Counted from the stretch's first letter, positions 38,431 to 54,355 are shown. The stretch: 64,000 bases of DNA from Scylla paramamosain (GCF_035594125.1 NC_087192.1:9941001-10005000), one strand, 5' to 3'. Numbers and translations: made by a program. The notes: generated from the sequence alone by a model not told the origin.

Positions 38431-39405
38431 ATGAACGATAAGAGACAGGAGAAAGCAATGGAGACAGTGGTTGAGAGGGGACGGGAGAGAGGCATCGTGG
38501 ATGGAGAGAAAAGAAAAAAAAAGGAATTGAAGAGGGAGGTATGAAAAAGAGAAAAGAATAGAGGATGAAGAGAAAGAAGTAGTGAAGAAGGAGGTATGGA
38601 ATAAAGAAGTAAGATATAGAAACTGGAAGAGAGGAAATTACGAGAAAAATGGGTGGGGGAATGGGAGGAGGAAAGGGGAGAATACAGGAAGGGAAGAGAA
38701 AGAAGAGAAATGAAAGGAAGAGAAGAGGTGCAGTGGAAGAATATAATCAGCAAGGCTTTTACGAGCACCGTCACCAACAAACAGTCCTTTCCTGTCCTGC
38801 AGTCATCACCGCCTCATTCACTCCAGTCTTCACCGCCGCTTAGCACCTCGCACAACAAAAGCAGTGACAAGGTGTTATTTCACGGCGGACACTCGCGCAA
38901 ACTCACCACAACCCACACGGGGAAGTTATAACAAGTGGGCAAGGAAGGAAGAAAGCATTTAATGAAATATAAAAAGTCAAGGAAAAGAAACTATGTGAAG
39001 AAAGAGGAAGGTATGGAAAGAAATGAAAGTGGGGAGAGCTGAAAAAAAAAAAGAATAAAACTTATGGAGTCGGTACGAACATTAATCCCGGACTATGTAC
39101 CGGAACAGATTTATCAGTAGAATTTATTCCTGGTGAACAATCTCTTTCACATGGGATTCCAAACAGCAGCATAATTTTACCTTTTTATTATAGTATTTGA
39201 CTTCACCAGGATAACAACAGTATTAGAAGAAAATTAACCACCGCGTAAGAAATAAAGAGAAAGGAAAGCATAATCTGCGGGTACCATTGTTTGCAGGGAA
39301 GGATGTGAATGCCTGTTAGTGTGGTAATGCGTTGTGCATAGCATTTAGGTAGAGGCACAGAGAGGAATGGGGAAAGAACTGCATTTCCACACCAACACAC
39401 CCACC

Positions 39406-39452
<47 letters not shown>

Positions 39453-39935
39453 CTCACAGTTAGACAATTAGCTTGGTCGCGGCGTTTGATGGCAGCACGT
39501 CGAGCAGCACCGAAGCGCTAGACACCCTCGTCACCCGGGCCTCGATTTTTCACACGAGGCGTCACTTCCCACCACGATGCGCAGACTCATCTCCTCTCAT
39601 CTTCTTTCGCCTCTTCTGCTCTCAGTTCACGCACTGTGTGTTCGTGGTTCCCGCTAAAAAAATACACTAACTCACGCTGTGCATCCGTCACTCGCCACAA
39701 ACACAAATTCAAATTCAAATTCACCTAATTCCCACAGGGTAGTGGTTATTACAGCTTTAGTAGAGGTATTTTCTACAGTTACGTCAAAATAACATACGCG
39801 AAGTAAAAATATTAATATTAACATGATAAAACCTATAATTAAAAGTTGAAATATAAAATTTGAAAGAAATACTGGTCAGTAATCATATGCTATAAATACG
39901 TTAAACGGTAAAAAATAAAAAGCTTAAAATATCAC
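37091..39935. other. Unassigned sequence with (CA)n and (GA)n tracts
   Basis: Purine-rich at 37,100-37,700 and 38,270-38,740. Microsatellites: (CA)n 37,893-37,956, (GA)n 38,356-38,428, (CA)n 39,414-39,450. AAATTC repeats near 39,700 are followed by CCTAATTCCCACAGGG, resembling a short retroposon tail. No gene recognised. Confidence 0.5.
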
Positions 39936-40000
<65 letters not shown>

Positions 40001-40012
40001 TAATAATAATAA

Positions 40013-40075
<63 letters not shown>

Positions 40076-40095
40076 CAGTAGTAGTAGTAGTAATG

Positions 40096-40165
<70 letters not shown>

Positions 40166-40202
40166 TAACAGCAACAACAACAATAATAATGATTATAAAA
40201 GC

Positions 40203-40242
<40 letters not shown>

Positions 40243-40302
40243 GTAACAACGACAATAATAATAATAACAACAACAACAACAACAACAACAATAATAATAA
40301 TG

Positions 40303-40347
<45 letters not shown>
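39936..40347. repeat. Compound (AAT)n/(AGT)n/(AAC)n tract, about 410 bp
   Basis: Alternating blocks: AAT, AGT, AAT, AAC, AAT. All long open frames here are homopolymeric amino-acid artefacts. Confidence 0.95.
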
Positions 40348-40348
<1 letters not shown>

Positions 40349-41297
40349 AAAATGAAATGCCACAAATAATGAATGCGGAGTAAAAGTTACCAAAAACATT
40401 AACAAACACTTGGTAAGATGAGAAAGAACCGATCATTCGTCCTTCATTCTCAACAGAACAACATATTCACCCATAGGAAGGAAAAAGTCTTCATCATGGG
40501 GACTGATACTTGGCGGAACAGAATTCTATGATATTTCCACCTTCCTTGCGCTGACTCCTCTAAGGATTACTATTATCGCCGCCACGACTGGAGCTGCAGG
40601 TGAGGGAGGTAAGGAGGAAATTGTTTGGTTCCACGGGCGAATCTGTGTAAAATGCAAAGAGCGTGAAAATTTGTGGTTTGCAGGGCTATTTTTGGGGAGG
40701 TGAGTAGATGGTGGTGGTGGTGCATGAGTGTGAATGCAGGATGTGAGTATGAGTGATAATGTAGAAGTGTTAGTGATGTGCAGTGTTGGTGGTGAGTTCT
40801 GTGAGTAAGAGTGTTCTGGCTACGAGATGCGGAAGGAAATACGTTTATTTTATCGTGGATTCAAGGTTTCATGTTGTGTTTATGTCAACGAGTTGAGGTT
40901 CACGTACACTTACCAGTTCGCTATATCTGAAATAAAAGAATTTTGACGGACTGCAGTTTTGTTAATTTCGTACTTGTTAATTCAAGGTTATATGTATACT
41001 GTGGTATTATTTGTGTGGAAGGACAGTGTATTTTTTATGCATCAAGGAGATTGGCTGAAAAAAAAAAAAAATACTGAGATAAAAAAAAAAAAAAAAGCAG
41101 CTCATATTACTTAAAGACAATAGGAGTCAACAAAAACTAGATATTTATCCATTTATTATTCTACTGTTCCTTCTATCCATCTATCTACTTGTCCATCTAT
41201 CCATCTTTCTCTTTATCTATCTACCCATCCATAAATCAATCTCTCTACTTGTCGACTTGTCCATCTATCTTACTCTCTATCCATCTATATGAATAGG
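40348..41297. other. Unassigned sequence
   Basis: Contains two poly-A runs near 41,060-41,095 and CTAT-rich sequence at 41,170-41,290. No gene recognised. Confidence 0.4.
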
Positions 41298-41519
41298 TCA
41301 ATGCAGAAAAAGGCAAAATATCCATCCACACCGGAAGTGCTTTCTTCATAAAAATTATCCACAACTACGTAATTTTTAGCAGGAGTGGATAAGCTGCCCC
41401 TATCACAGTGTTCATAAGGTCGAAAGTTGCACTATTTGAAAACTTGTTAAGGTATAGTCGTTTGAAGTTTCACAAAGTTTGAATGCATTTTACACAAATT
41501 TTGTCCCTTTCTGCATTGA
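41298..41519. mobile_element. Candidate 222-bp MITE
   Basis: The left end TCAATGCAGAAAAAGGCAAA and the right end, reverse-complemented, TCAATGCAGAAAGGGACAAA form an inverted pair of about 22 bp, with AAAT following in both. The interior is AT-rich and non-coding. I see no convincing target-site duplication, so the superfamily is unknown. Confidence 0.5.
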
Positions 41520-43148
41520 GCTCATCATATATACCAGTCTAGTTATCAATGTATCTACCAGTCTATGTAAAACTAGGTGGAAAACTGTGCATTGTCAAGA
41601 TCTGTGTTGACTGGATGATTGTGGTGGTGGAGGGCGGTGAGAGGGAATGTGGTGGATGGGTGGTGCGTGGTGAGATGTGAGGAGCTCGCTGTGCTGTGGC
41701 GTGTGTTGGGGAGAGGAGTGTGCGGACAGTGAATGTACTGGAGAGGAGTGAGGATTTGGGAGTATATGAAGAGGTTTTGCTGGCTGGGAGTCTTCGTCAT
41801 GCTGCTGCTAATGATGATGGTGGTGGTGGTGGAGAAGGAGGAGGAGGAGGAGGAGGAGGAGGAGGAAGAGGAGGAGGAGAAGAAGAAAAGGAGAAAGAAA
41901 AAAAGAGGAGGAGGACAACAACAACAACAACAACAAATGCACAGGTATCGGTACACAGTAAAGGCGTGTGAGAGAAAGCCGAGATCTGACAGTGGCAGAA
42001 GCAGAAGCGGCGACGTCGAAATGACAGCAAAGGAACACTAAAGCAACCCTGCGATTCTAATACATTTTCCTCAACGTACAACTGTGCTCCTTATACGCGC
42101 TTTATCATTCTTGTGGCTTACAGGAGTGAAGGCTAGCGGCGAAATCACCACATGTAGAGGGAGAGAAAAAAACAACAACCTGATATTGATAGTAATAAGC
42201 GGATTTCAACAGCAAAATACGATAAAGCGATAAAAAATTACTACAGTACAACTACATAATAATGGAGATGTCAAACTAACCATTCTTTTTTCCTTTCTTC
42301 TACATAATTTTCTGGTCATTCCCCCCCCACCTTCTTTCCTTCTTTATCCCGTGCAGCGAGTGCCAGGGCCGGGATGGTAATGGATATGTGTCTGAGAATG
42401 GTAGAAGTGGTAATGGCTTAGGAATGTGATGGTGTAATGGTGAGGGTGGTGAGGGAGGCGAGACTTGCAAGAGAGGGAAGCGAGGATGGTTGATGATCAA
42501 TCGTGGTGGTGGTGGTAGTGGGAAGAGGATAGGTAGCCAAGTGATATGCAATGATAATGGTAGAGAAGCCTGAGGGAGACAGGGAGTGAGAGAGTGCTGA
42601 CTGTATGGGAGGAAGGAAGAGTGGGAAGTAGTCATGTGGCGATAGCTCATTCAGAGACGGAAGGATGAAACGAACTGGTATATGAGAATGTGTGAGGGCC
42701 GGAAGTTGATAATAGCTGTGCTGAGGGAGGGTGGGTGGTAGGAGAGAGGGAAGGGGCTTGAAAGGGGCTATGGAGGAAAGGAAGGAAGGAAAGACGATGT
42801 ATATAGGCGGCGATAGTTTACATACGGAAGGCAGATGTTTATATACAGTAGAATGAGTGTGTGAAGGTGAGAGGATAATGATAGGTGTATAGGGAAGGGT
42901 GGGTGAGGTAGAAAAGATGTTTGAAAGGATTATGGAACAAAGGAAGCAACGAAGGAAGCAGGAAGTATATAAGTGGTGATAGCCCATAGCCAGAAGGTGG
43001 AAGTGTATATATAGGGTGAGTGTGCGAGGGTGAGAGGGTAATGATAGGTGTAGGGAAGGTTGCCACACACAGGTAGCTCCAGGAACACCTGCCATAGAAC
43101 TGTAAACTTAAACATTTCCACGCCCTACCTAGACCACTCGAACTTACT
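41520..43148. other. Unassigned sequence with (GGT)/(GGA)/(AAC) cluster
   Basis: Trinucleotide cluster at about 41,815-41,940. 42,400-43,070 is GT/GA-rich with loosely repeated GGGTGAG and GATAGC motifs. No gene recognised. Confidence 0.45.
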
Positions 43149-43440
43149 GGAATTTTCAAGTTTTCAAGAGTGTTTTTATACTTCTGGTAAGAGTTTTAGA
43201 AAGGATACCGGGATTTTTAAGAGTGTTTTCAAGAGTTTTTTTCATGTTTCTGCTAATAGTTTAAAAAAGGTACGGGAATTTTAATGTGATTTCATGCTTT
43301 TGGCAAGTAAAAATAAAATACCAGGATTTTCAAGATTTTTTTTCATGTTTCTGCTAATAGTTTAAAAAAGGTACGGAAATTTTTAAAGTGTTTTCATGCT
43401 TCTGGTAAAAGTTTAAGAAGAATCCTGTACCATTAATAAG
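43149..43440 (+). repeat. Diverged tandem repeat, four to five units of about 65-75 bp
   Basis: Each unit carries TTTCAAGAGTGTTTT (or variant), CATGTTTCTGCTAATAGTTT and AAAAGGTACGGGAATTTT. The same TTTCAAGAGTGTTTTCATG core recurs singly at 47,448. Confidence 0.7.
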
Positions 43441-44336
<896 letters not shown>

Positions 44337-44354
44337 CAAGTCACCGTGATGGCC

Positions 44355-44439
44355 AATCCGGTGCTGGTGACGGGGTGAGGACAATACAATCCGGTGCTGG
44401 TGACGGGGTGAGGACAATACAATCCGGTGCTGGTGACGA
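44355..44439 (+). repeat. 33-bp minisatellite, 2.6 copies
   Basis: AATCCGGTGCTGGTGACG begins at 44,355, 44,388 and 44,421. The first two units are identical over 33 bp. Confidence 0.9.
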
Positions 44440-44634
44440 AATAATTACCTTGTGATATATCCCAGTAACCTTTAATCAATTTGAAAATACTGGTGATATA
44501 AAGTTGAGTCACTCTGTCTCTAAATTCTCTTATCAAATGTACATAGATAAAAGCACTGTAATTTTTAACATCAACTTATACTTAAGAATGAAAGCTGAAT
44601 ATTTCTGGACAAATAACATCATTATCTTAAAGAG

Positions 44635-44885
44635 AGGCTCAGGTTAAGATGGAATCTAATAGAAGTTTTTGAGTGATATAAGCGTGATCTCAGGATTAGT
44701 AATTAGGATGAAAAAAAAAATGATGAGTTCAAGCTTTATAAGATTAATTTTAAAAAGGATAGGAAGGTACTGGTACTCAGACAGAGTGGTGAATGAATGG
44801 AATAGACTCAGTAATCAGGTTGTTAGTGACAAGCCATTAGGGAGCTTTAAAAGATTAGACAAATATGGATGAAAATGTTCTTAAT
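44635..44885 (+). mobile_element. CR1-like C-terminal coding fragment
   Basis: AGAGGCTCAGGTTAAGATGG, TAGAAGTTTTTGAGTGATATA and AGAGTGGTGAATGAATGGAA align with the CR1 region 2,625-2,880. It is diverged, has stops, and lacks the 3' UTR. Confidence 0.65.
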
Positions 44886-47250
<2,365 letters not shown>

Positions 47251-47429
47251 CACACGTCAGTGCCTCTCCCATTACCAATTCCTTCTATCGATATTGCAAC
47301 AAACCTAAATACAATTCATATCATTACCTCTTGCAGACGCCCTTCCCCTGTGTCCTGCAGTAAGACAACACAAGTTTCATATTCTCAAATATGTGGGCGT
47401 CTTAGCGTGATAACTTCTAACAAGCTTTA

Positions 47430-47795
47430 AAGGAAGTTGTTGTGGCTTTCAAGAGTGTTTTCATGATTGATGGGATAGTTTAACGAGGGTCCTGCTTTAT
47501 CACTGAAAGGAAGCACGCACTGATCATGTATGTTTCCTTTTGAAGATAGTCCTCATGAGAGCGTTGAGTTTAAGAATGCAGACCTTATTTAAGAATACTG
47601 ACCTAATCATACACAAGGACAGAGACAAGAAAGACCATTCCCTCATTCTGCATTATCGCTGAAAGGAAACACGCATAGGAAAACCGACTAAAAATGTATG
47701 TAGCTTTTGCAAATAGTCTTCATGAGAGCCTTGTGTTTAAGAATACGTCCTATACGACTGTACAAGAATAGATGCAAACAAAGCCCATCCCCACC
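47430..47795 (+). repeat. Diverged tandem duplication of about 150 bp
   Basis: TATCACTGAAAGGAAGCACGC ... ATAGTCCTCATGAGAGCGTTG ... TTTAAGAATGCAGACC (47,500-47,585) is repeated as TATCGCTGAAAGGAAACACGC ... AAATAGTCTTCATGAGAGCCTTG ... TTTAAGAATACGTCC (47,653-47,750). Confidence 0.65.
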
Positions 47796-47993
47796 ATAAC
47801 ATCATTAACAAAAAATATGAAAAAAAATATAGATTATCTGCGTCCTTGCACCTTCCATCTCAAGCCTTACTAATAACCAAGAAACCTGTATAAACTAAAA
47901 CTCCTTTCTCCATCCTGCTCAAATGACAGCATGTTTTCTCTCACATGTCTGCTCTACTTACTGATACACTGATAATGATCTACAGTAGTACAT
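47796..47993. other. Unassigned sequence
   Basis: AT-rich, with no recognised content. Confidence 0.4.
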
Positions 47994-48034
47994 TAGTAGT
48001 AGTAGTAGTAGAAGTAGTAGTAGTAATAGTAGTA

Positions 48035-48126
<92 letters not shown>
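47994..48126. repeat. (AGT)n-(CT)n-(CA)n compound microsatellite
   Basis: Three adjacent blocks at 47,994-48,033, 48,041-48,096 and 48,097-48,126. Confidence 0.95.
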
Positions 48127-48129
<3 letters not shown>

Positions 48130-48465
48130 GTAACAAATAACGAACACCTGGTAACGCGTCATCCACCACAGAACACGAAGCACGGCGCGCTGATAACCCC
48201 GAGGACACACGTAAGGAGCAGAGCGACACACACAACGTACTTAACGCGACAAAAAAAGGCAGCGGTAAAAAGGAGGCGGAAAAAAAAGATCTTTTCACTA
48301 AACAGCGAGGTGGAGGGGCGTTTTTTGTTGTCTCTGAATAGTAAGTCTACATCGGGGTCACTATTAGATTTCCATTGAGCCTCAACCTGGTGGTTTGTGG
48401 GGGGAGTAAAGGAGGCAGGAAGGGGGAAAGTGAGACAGAGCTCCTTATTCTGAAACGCTTTGCTC

Positions 48466-48625
48466 TCTCACCACGACTACTTTAAAGACCACAGAGATAA
48501 TTAGCCAGGTTCGCAAGAGTGTTTCTCCTGTTAGCAATGTATAAATCTTGTTAATGTCACTAAAACTATAAAAAACACCATTAAAAATCCATGTATCTGC
48601 AAATAGTGGCTTTTGAATGTAGCGG
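48466..48625 (+). repeat. Dispersed repeat family X, copy 2
   Basis: CTCACCACGACTACTTTAAAG ... CACAGAGATAATTAGCCAGGTT ... CAAGAGTGTTTCTCCTGTTAG ... AAATCTTGTTAATGTCACT ... AACTATAAAAAACACC matches 32,536-32,680. Confidence 0.55.
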
Positions 48626-49080
48626 AGGTGTGGCTCAAAAGTGTTTAAGAATATGGTCAGAGTGCGAGAGGGAAGGAAGGAAAGGAAAGGAAGGAGGGAC
48701 TTTAGGTGGGAGAGTGATGAGGGTAGAAGTAGCATAAGTGGGTAAAGAAAGGTAGGGAGAAGGAAAGACTGAGGGATGAGAGGTTAAGAGAAAAATAAAG
48801 GATAAGAACGCGAAATGATAAAGATCTTGGTGATCGAGAAGAGAAAGAAAAAGAATTGGAAAGCAGAGGGAAGTAAAGGAGAGGAATGAACGTTGATAAT
48901 TGTTTGAGGGAACTTGAGGAGAGGGAAGGGGAAAGGAAGAAGACAAATTAAAGCGTAGTCAAGGAGGAATGAAAGTCAGTAATGTTTCAGCGGTGGTAGT
49001 TGACATCTGGAAGAACATAAAGCAAAGTGAAGACCATCAGTAAGAAGTAAAGCATGATTTGATACACTTCGTTACACACA

Positions 49081-49133
<53 letters not shown>

Positions 49134-49138
49134 TATCA

Positions 49139-49175
<37 letters not shown>

Positions 49176-49456
49176 CTTTTGGTGCATTTACACTTACCTT
49201 AATCTTAGACTCAAATTTTACTGCCGCCACAAACACCTAATTTTCCTTCCACCGCAAGCACGATACCAGGGGGCGCTATCATAACTCTGACGGGGACAGT
49301 GGGAGGAGTGAGGAGTGAGGAGTGAGCTGTATCATGCAGACAGCTTGGCCTTTGTCTTAGTTTTGTCTGTTGTCTTGTCAGTTAGTGTCTTGTCCATTTC
49401 TTAGGTGACACGCCCGCATTGTAATGAATAACAACAACAACAGCAACATTACCATC

Positions 49457-49534
<78 letters not shown>

Positions 49535-50054
49535 AACAACAACAACAAAATATGTATCTGTTATTAAAAAGAAATTTGATGTAAAGCAAAACAGCAGGAA
49601 AAAAGAAATTAAATAGTAGAACACGACGCCTTATTAACCAAAAGAGTAACTTAACATAAAGATAAAAGGCATCAGATAAAAGAAAAAGGAAGAGAACACA
49701 ATAGATCACAAACAAGGAGTAATGGGGAAGTAAACCAGGAGGGACACAATCACCATGAAAAATAAGACACGCAAATTACTAACTAAGAGATAAAACTCTA
49801 CCCATATAATGTAACGCAGCAGGAATTTACATACTATAAAAAAAAATGAATAAAAAAAAGAGATAAACAGAAAACAAACACGGCATTTGATACAATAAAT
49901 ACAAAATTAATGGAAGATAAAGTCAGATAATTCCAGGTTTTATAGAATTAGATGAAGTTGAAACAGATGCTTCTTTGATGGCTGTCTTTCTTCGTGACTT
50001 CTGTGATTCCTGAGCGGGCGAAGCAAAAATGTAACGATGTCATGTTTTTCTTAC
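48626..50054. other. Unassigned sequence with (CA)n, poly-T and (AAC)/(GAC) tracts
   Basis: Purine-rich at 48,655-48,955. (CA)n 49,076-49,133, poly-T of about 29 at 49,147-49,176, (AAC)n-(GAC)n-(AAC)n at 49,428-49,548. No gene recognised. Confidence 0.5.
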
Positions 50055-50086
50055 GTTCTCGGAAAACGTGGGAGGTTTCCGAGAAC
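50055..50086. promoter_or_regulatory. Perfect 11-bp inverted repeat holding two TTCNNNGAA sites
   Basis: GTTCTCGGAAA (50,055-50,065) and TTTCCGAGAAC (50,076-50,086) are exact reverse complements separated by 10 bases. Each arm contains a TTCNNNGAA palindrome (TTCTCGGAA and TTCCGAGAA), the consensus bound by STAT proteins. It could equally be a plain hairpin. No gene can be assigned nearby. Confidence 0.35.
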
Positions 50087-50169
50087 ATTTTTTCCCTAAG
50101 GGGACAATTACTATTGGTGTGGTGCGGCCATGACACTTCACTTTGGCTCACTTCTCCTCTCCTGCCTTT

Positions 50170-50173
<4 letters not shown>

Positions 50174-50254
<81 letters not shown>
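50174..50254. repeat. (CT)n microsatellite
   Basis: About 40 CT dinucleotides. Confidence 0.95.
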
Positions 50255-50258
<4 letters not shown>

Positions 50259-51963
50259 GTTCCGTCTTGTTATAGACTTTGGAAGAAAAGAATAAGGAGA
50301 AAAGGTTATAGTTCATGACAATGAAGGAAATCAGTGGGAGAGAGGAAAGAGTGAGAGGGATTAATTGACTTATTTATTGATTGAGTGACTGACTGATTTA
50401 TTCGATTGATTAATTACTACGGGGCCTTAAAATAAGGCAGTCAGCCATTGACTTCTTTAATCACTTATTTATTTAATCTCTCTTCTTTTTCCGCCTTTCC
50501 ATCGCCTCTTATTCCTCCATTCTTAAGAACCATACCTTGATTCTCCTCTCTTCCGTATTTTCTTTCCCTTGCAAGTCACGCATTTTGTAATTTATAGATG
50601 GTCTTGTTTCACCCTCAATCACACTCACCTATAGTCTTGGCGCAGTACGCAAGCATTACTGTTTTCCGAAAGCAAATGGCAAAGCTGATGTCAAACTTTG
50701 AATTCCTCAAATAACACGGAGGAGCAAACCACTGACTCCACAAATGCCACGCAACACCAAAAGGTAGACGAGAAATAGCTGCATTTGCGCGAACGTGAAA
50801 ATATAACAGACCGCAAACGTAAAAAAAGAAGGGGGGGAGGATAAAAAAGACTGGAAAAATGTGAGAAAAGAAAATCACCGCATCACTTTTGGAGTTTGCG
50901 AGAATGTTGGACACGAGAAGGAAAGCAGGAGATGACGCGGCTGTGTACAGGAATTACTGCGCTTGTGTATTTTCAAAGCTTTTGTCGTTGTACTTAATGA
51001 CCTGAATAGTGACTCTCGTATACGTTAATTTGCCCAGTAGTGAAGTTCTCGGTATTTGCTGTAATGATGCTGGAATGAATTAATAAAGCAGACCATACTT
51101 TTATTTATCAATGATAGTGAAAGGGATAAAAGACATCACCTGTATTAATAACAATCTTGAAATGACTGAAAAAAGGTGGTATATGGGTTGGCGGAATAGC
51201 TGGAAAAAAAAAAAAGGTATTTACATTGATGATAATAAAATTGCTGAAGAAAGATGGTATTTGTACTCATGGTGTACTCAGTGGTATTTGCACTGATAAT
51301 ACCGATGTGGATGAAGGAAAAGGTACGAGCGTTTATACTAATTAAGTTGACAGATGAAATAAAAAAAAAAGCAGATCTTGCGTCGTCAGTAATTTTCCAT
51401 CTTTTGCGACCTAAAACAGACAAAACCACACTAAAAAGAAACCCAATCCAAGCTTTCCTCTGTTTACTATGTATTGTAGCACAGAATGGTGTGTGCACAG
51501 TACATCATGACACTCAGAGATTAGTGTGTGCACCATCAATTCCCTGTGTATGACGCGTTTCTGTATTCTTGGTGTCCTAAAAAGTTATTGTACCGTGGAG
51601 AAGAATGTAATCTATTCCTATGTACTTTCTGTGTGGTGCAGTTTCAGGTGTAGGCAGTACTATAAGGCCGGAAGCGCCGCGCACCCTCGCCACCCATGGG
51701 TTAGCTGCCGCGTCGCCGCCGTTATCGTCGTCACTATTGTCGTGCCGCTAATTCCTGTGTGTTGCTGGGACGACCTGCGCTCCTTTTTGTTAGACTTCCC
51801 ATCGTTATTGTTTTTTTAAGTCGTTACGCATTCTGTAGAATACAATCTTCCCTTCCAGTTAATGAGGAAAAAAGGAGGCAAGTAAAAAGTAAGAGGTTCC
51901 GAGTGGCAGTTGTCAAAGCGGTAAGGCGATTTCTCTCCTTCCTCTCTTACTTATGTACTTCTT

Positions 51964-51966
<3 letters not shown>
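50255..51966. other. Unassigned sequence
   Basis: 50,365-50,420 has TTGA-type repeats. 51,650-51,780 is locally GC-rich with CG dinucleotides (AGGCCGGAAGCGCCGCGCACC) and is the most CpG-rich stretch nearby, but no gene start can be defined. Confidence 0.4.

Positions 51967-52048
<82 letters not shown>
51967..52048. repeat. (CT)n microsatellite
   Basis: About 41 CT dinucleotides. Confidence 0.95.
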
Positions 52049-52052
<4 letters not shown>

Positions 52053-52976
52053 TCGTTCCGCATCCCCACATCTCACACTATTTCCTTACCTTCCACACGC
52101 ACCTTTCACATCACATTCCCCTCTTGCGCAACTCCCGCCTCCCTCCTCTTCCACGGCCGTCACCACCACCCATCCCATTCTTTCCCTAAATAACTACAAT
52201 ATCCACTCTTCCCGGGACTCTTCTCAGATAAAGACTGTCTTTACCGCACCTTACTCCCCCTCCCTACCACATCCGGAAGGAGGAGGAGAAGAAGGAAGTT
52301 TGGGGGTAAAGGAAAAAAAGAATGGACACGGACAGGGAGGAGGGAGTATATGTTGTCTGCAGGAGAGATGTGCGTAGGATGGCAGCAGAAGCACTGAAAG
52401 GAACCACCACTGAAAGGAACAGAAGTTTAGATGCAAATAAAGGAGCAGTGAAGCAACGGTTCATTGTTTTGTACAGGGAAAATGGTCTTAAGTAGAGCAA
52501 GGAAAAGTAAACAAGAAATAAATAAGCATGAGGATCAGAGGAGGAGGAGGAGGATCATAACACGTAGCAAAATAGATACTACAAAAGAAGTTTAGTTACA
52601 AATTATAGTAAGAATAGGAGAGCTAGGAGAAAGAAGGAGTGAATCATAAACAACAGCTGAATCATAAACAACGCGAGTTGCGGTGTGTATGTAGCGGCCG
52701 GCACAGCAGGAGGTGTCGCACCACAGATACGTCTCATAGTGACGCCGGGAAGTCACAAGGCGTACAATATACCGTACGGGTGAGAAAGGGGGTCAGAAAG
52801 GGGCGATGCCTTAATAAGTTCTACCGCCATAGAAACCCAAGATGTACCAATCCAACACCGCCGAAAAAGCTCGCATCGCCGACACACGCTTCTCAGAAGG
52901 TTCATAAACCAAAACTTATCCTTTAGTTCCACGACCATTGTGAGCGCAAACGCACACACACACACACACGCACAGA
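52049..52976. other. Unassigned sequence
   Basis: Pyrimidine-rich at first, then purine-rich. AACAACAGCTGAATCATAAACAAC near 52,645-52,675 holds a short direct repeat. No gene recognised. Confidence 0.4.
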
Positions 52977-53182
52977 AATGGGTGAGCCTCTTAATGTGTA
53001 ACCTCTGTTCACCTAGCAGCAATTAGGTACGGGATGTAAACCGAGGGGTTGTGGCCTCGCTGTCCCGGTGTGTGGTGTGTGGTTGGTCTCAGTCCTACCT
53101 TAAGATCGGTCACTATGAGCTCTGAGCTCCTTTCCGTAGGAGAACGGCTGGGTGGGTGACCAGCCGACGACAGCAGGTGAAT

Positions 53183-53187
<5 letters not shown>
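52977..53187 (+). mobile_element. tRNA-derived SINE, copy 2 (body only)
   Basis: Begins AATGGGTGAGCCTCTTAATG and follows copy 1 at 22,530-22,728 base for base with small differences, ending at a (CA)n tail. The tRNA-like head with the B box is missing; a (CA)n run sits in its place (52,950-52,970). Confidence 0.75.
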
Positions 53188-53810
<623 letters not shown>

Positions 53811-54026
53811 TATAAATTTATATAATGAAGAAAGAGAACTTGTGAAATCATAAGGAAACTTTGTTTCCTCATTATCCATTCCTAAACCAAAACACTTTGC
53901 TCCTAACCCTGAATTTCACCATTCTATCTCCGCATTCTATTTTAATTCTCCATCCTGCGACACCAACGAAATAGTTTTCTTCTTCACCACATGTTTGCAT
54001 CTCTTTTCTGGCCAGGTCATTGCATT

Positions 54027-54117
54027 CTTTCGATAGCTCAGTTGGTAGAGCGGTGGTCTGTAGTTAGTACAAAAAGCAGACATCCATAGGTCACTGGTTC
54101 GAATCCGATTCGAAGGA
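54027..54117 (+). tRNA. tRNA-Tyr (anticodon GTA) with 18-nt intron
   Basis: Acceptor CTTTCGA (54,027-54,033) pairs with TCGAAGG (54,110-54,116) with one U-G wobble; A at 54,117 is the discriminator. The D arm GCTC...GAGC is perfect, with the A box TAGCTCAGTTGGTAGAGC. The anticodon GTA is at 54,060-54,062, G37 at 54,063, and a likely intron at 54,064-54,081 follows, the standard position for eukaryotic tRNA-Tyr introns. The T arm ACTGG-TTCGAAT-CCGAT has one C-A mismatch, and the anticodon stem has one T-T mismatch. A TTTT terminator follows at 54,122. It closely resembles insect tRNA-Tyr. The two mismatches leave some chance of a pseudogene. Confidence 0.85.
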
Positions 54118-54121
54118 CATC

Positions 54122-54125
54122 TTTT
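54122..54125 (+). terminator. RNA polymerase III T-run terminator
   Basis: TTTT five bases after the tRNA-Tyr discriminator, the usual place for pol III termination. Four T residues are the minimum length. Confidence 0.6.
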
Positions 54126-54192
54126 CACTGGTCCCTTGATCTTACCGATAAATCATTAAAGAATTATAGTAAGTGAAGTAACCGATCCCACA

Positions 54193-54197
<5 letters not shown>

Positions 54198-54259
<62 letters not shown>

Positions 54260-54262
54260 ATT
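54198..54262. repeat. (TA)n microsatellite
   Basis: About 26 TA units followed by TTTATATATAA variants. Confidence 0.95.
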
Positions 54263-54280
54263 TATATATAAAAAAAATTA

Positions 54281-54355
54281 TTACAGGGACTGCCACGTGT
54301 AGATTTAATGGCTTCTAGCAGCTTCCCTAATTTTCTTATGTTCTTATGTTCTCAT
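54281..54355 (+). mobile_element. CR1-like 3' end fragment
   Basis: ACAGGGACTGCCACGTGTAG ... GCTTCTAGCAGCTTCCCTAA, then TTTTCTTATGTTCTTATGTT, the CR1 3' UTR and tail. Only the last 75 bp remain, directly after the (TA)n tract. Confidence 0.75.

Noticed and set aside
38196..38780. 194-codon Leu/Ser/Phe-rich minus-strand frame
   Set aside because: Purine-rich low-complexity sequence plus a GA microsatellite; not credible coding.
39901..40436. Long open frames of poly-Ile, poly-Tyr, poly-Val or poly-Leu
   Set aside because: They are translations of AAT/AGT/AAC microsatellites, open in all frames and strands.
42300..43095. Pro/Ser/Leu-rich minus-strand frames
   Set aside because: Overlapping frames in GT/GA-rich sequence without motifs.
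51650..51780. CpG-rich promoter of a gene
   Set aside because: Locally CpG-rich but without a following exon, TATA or initiator context that can be supported.
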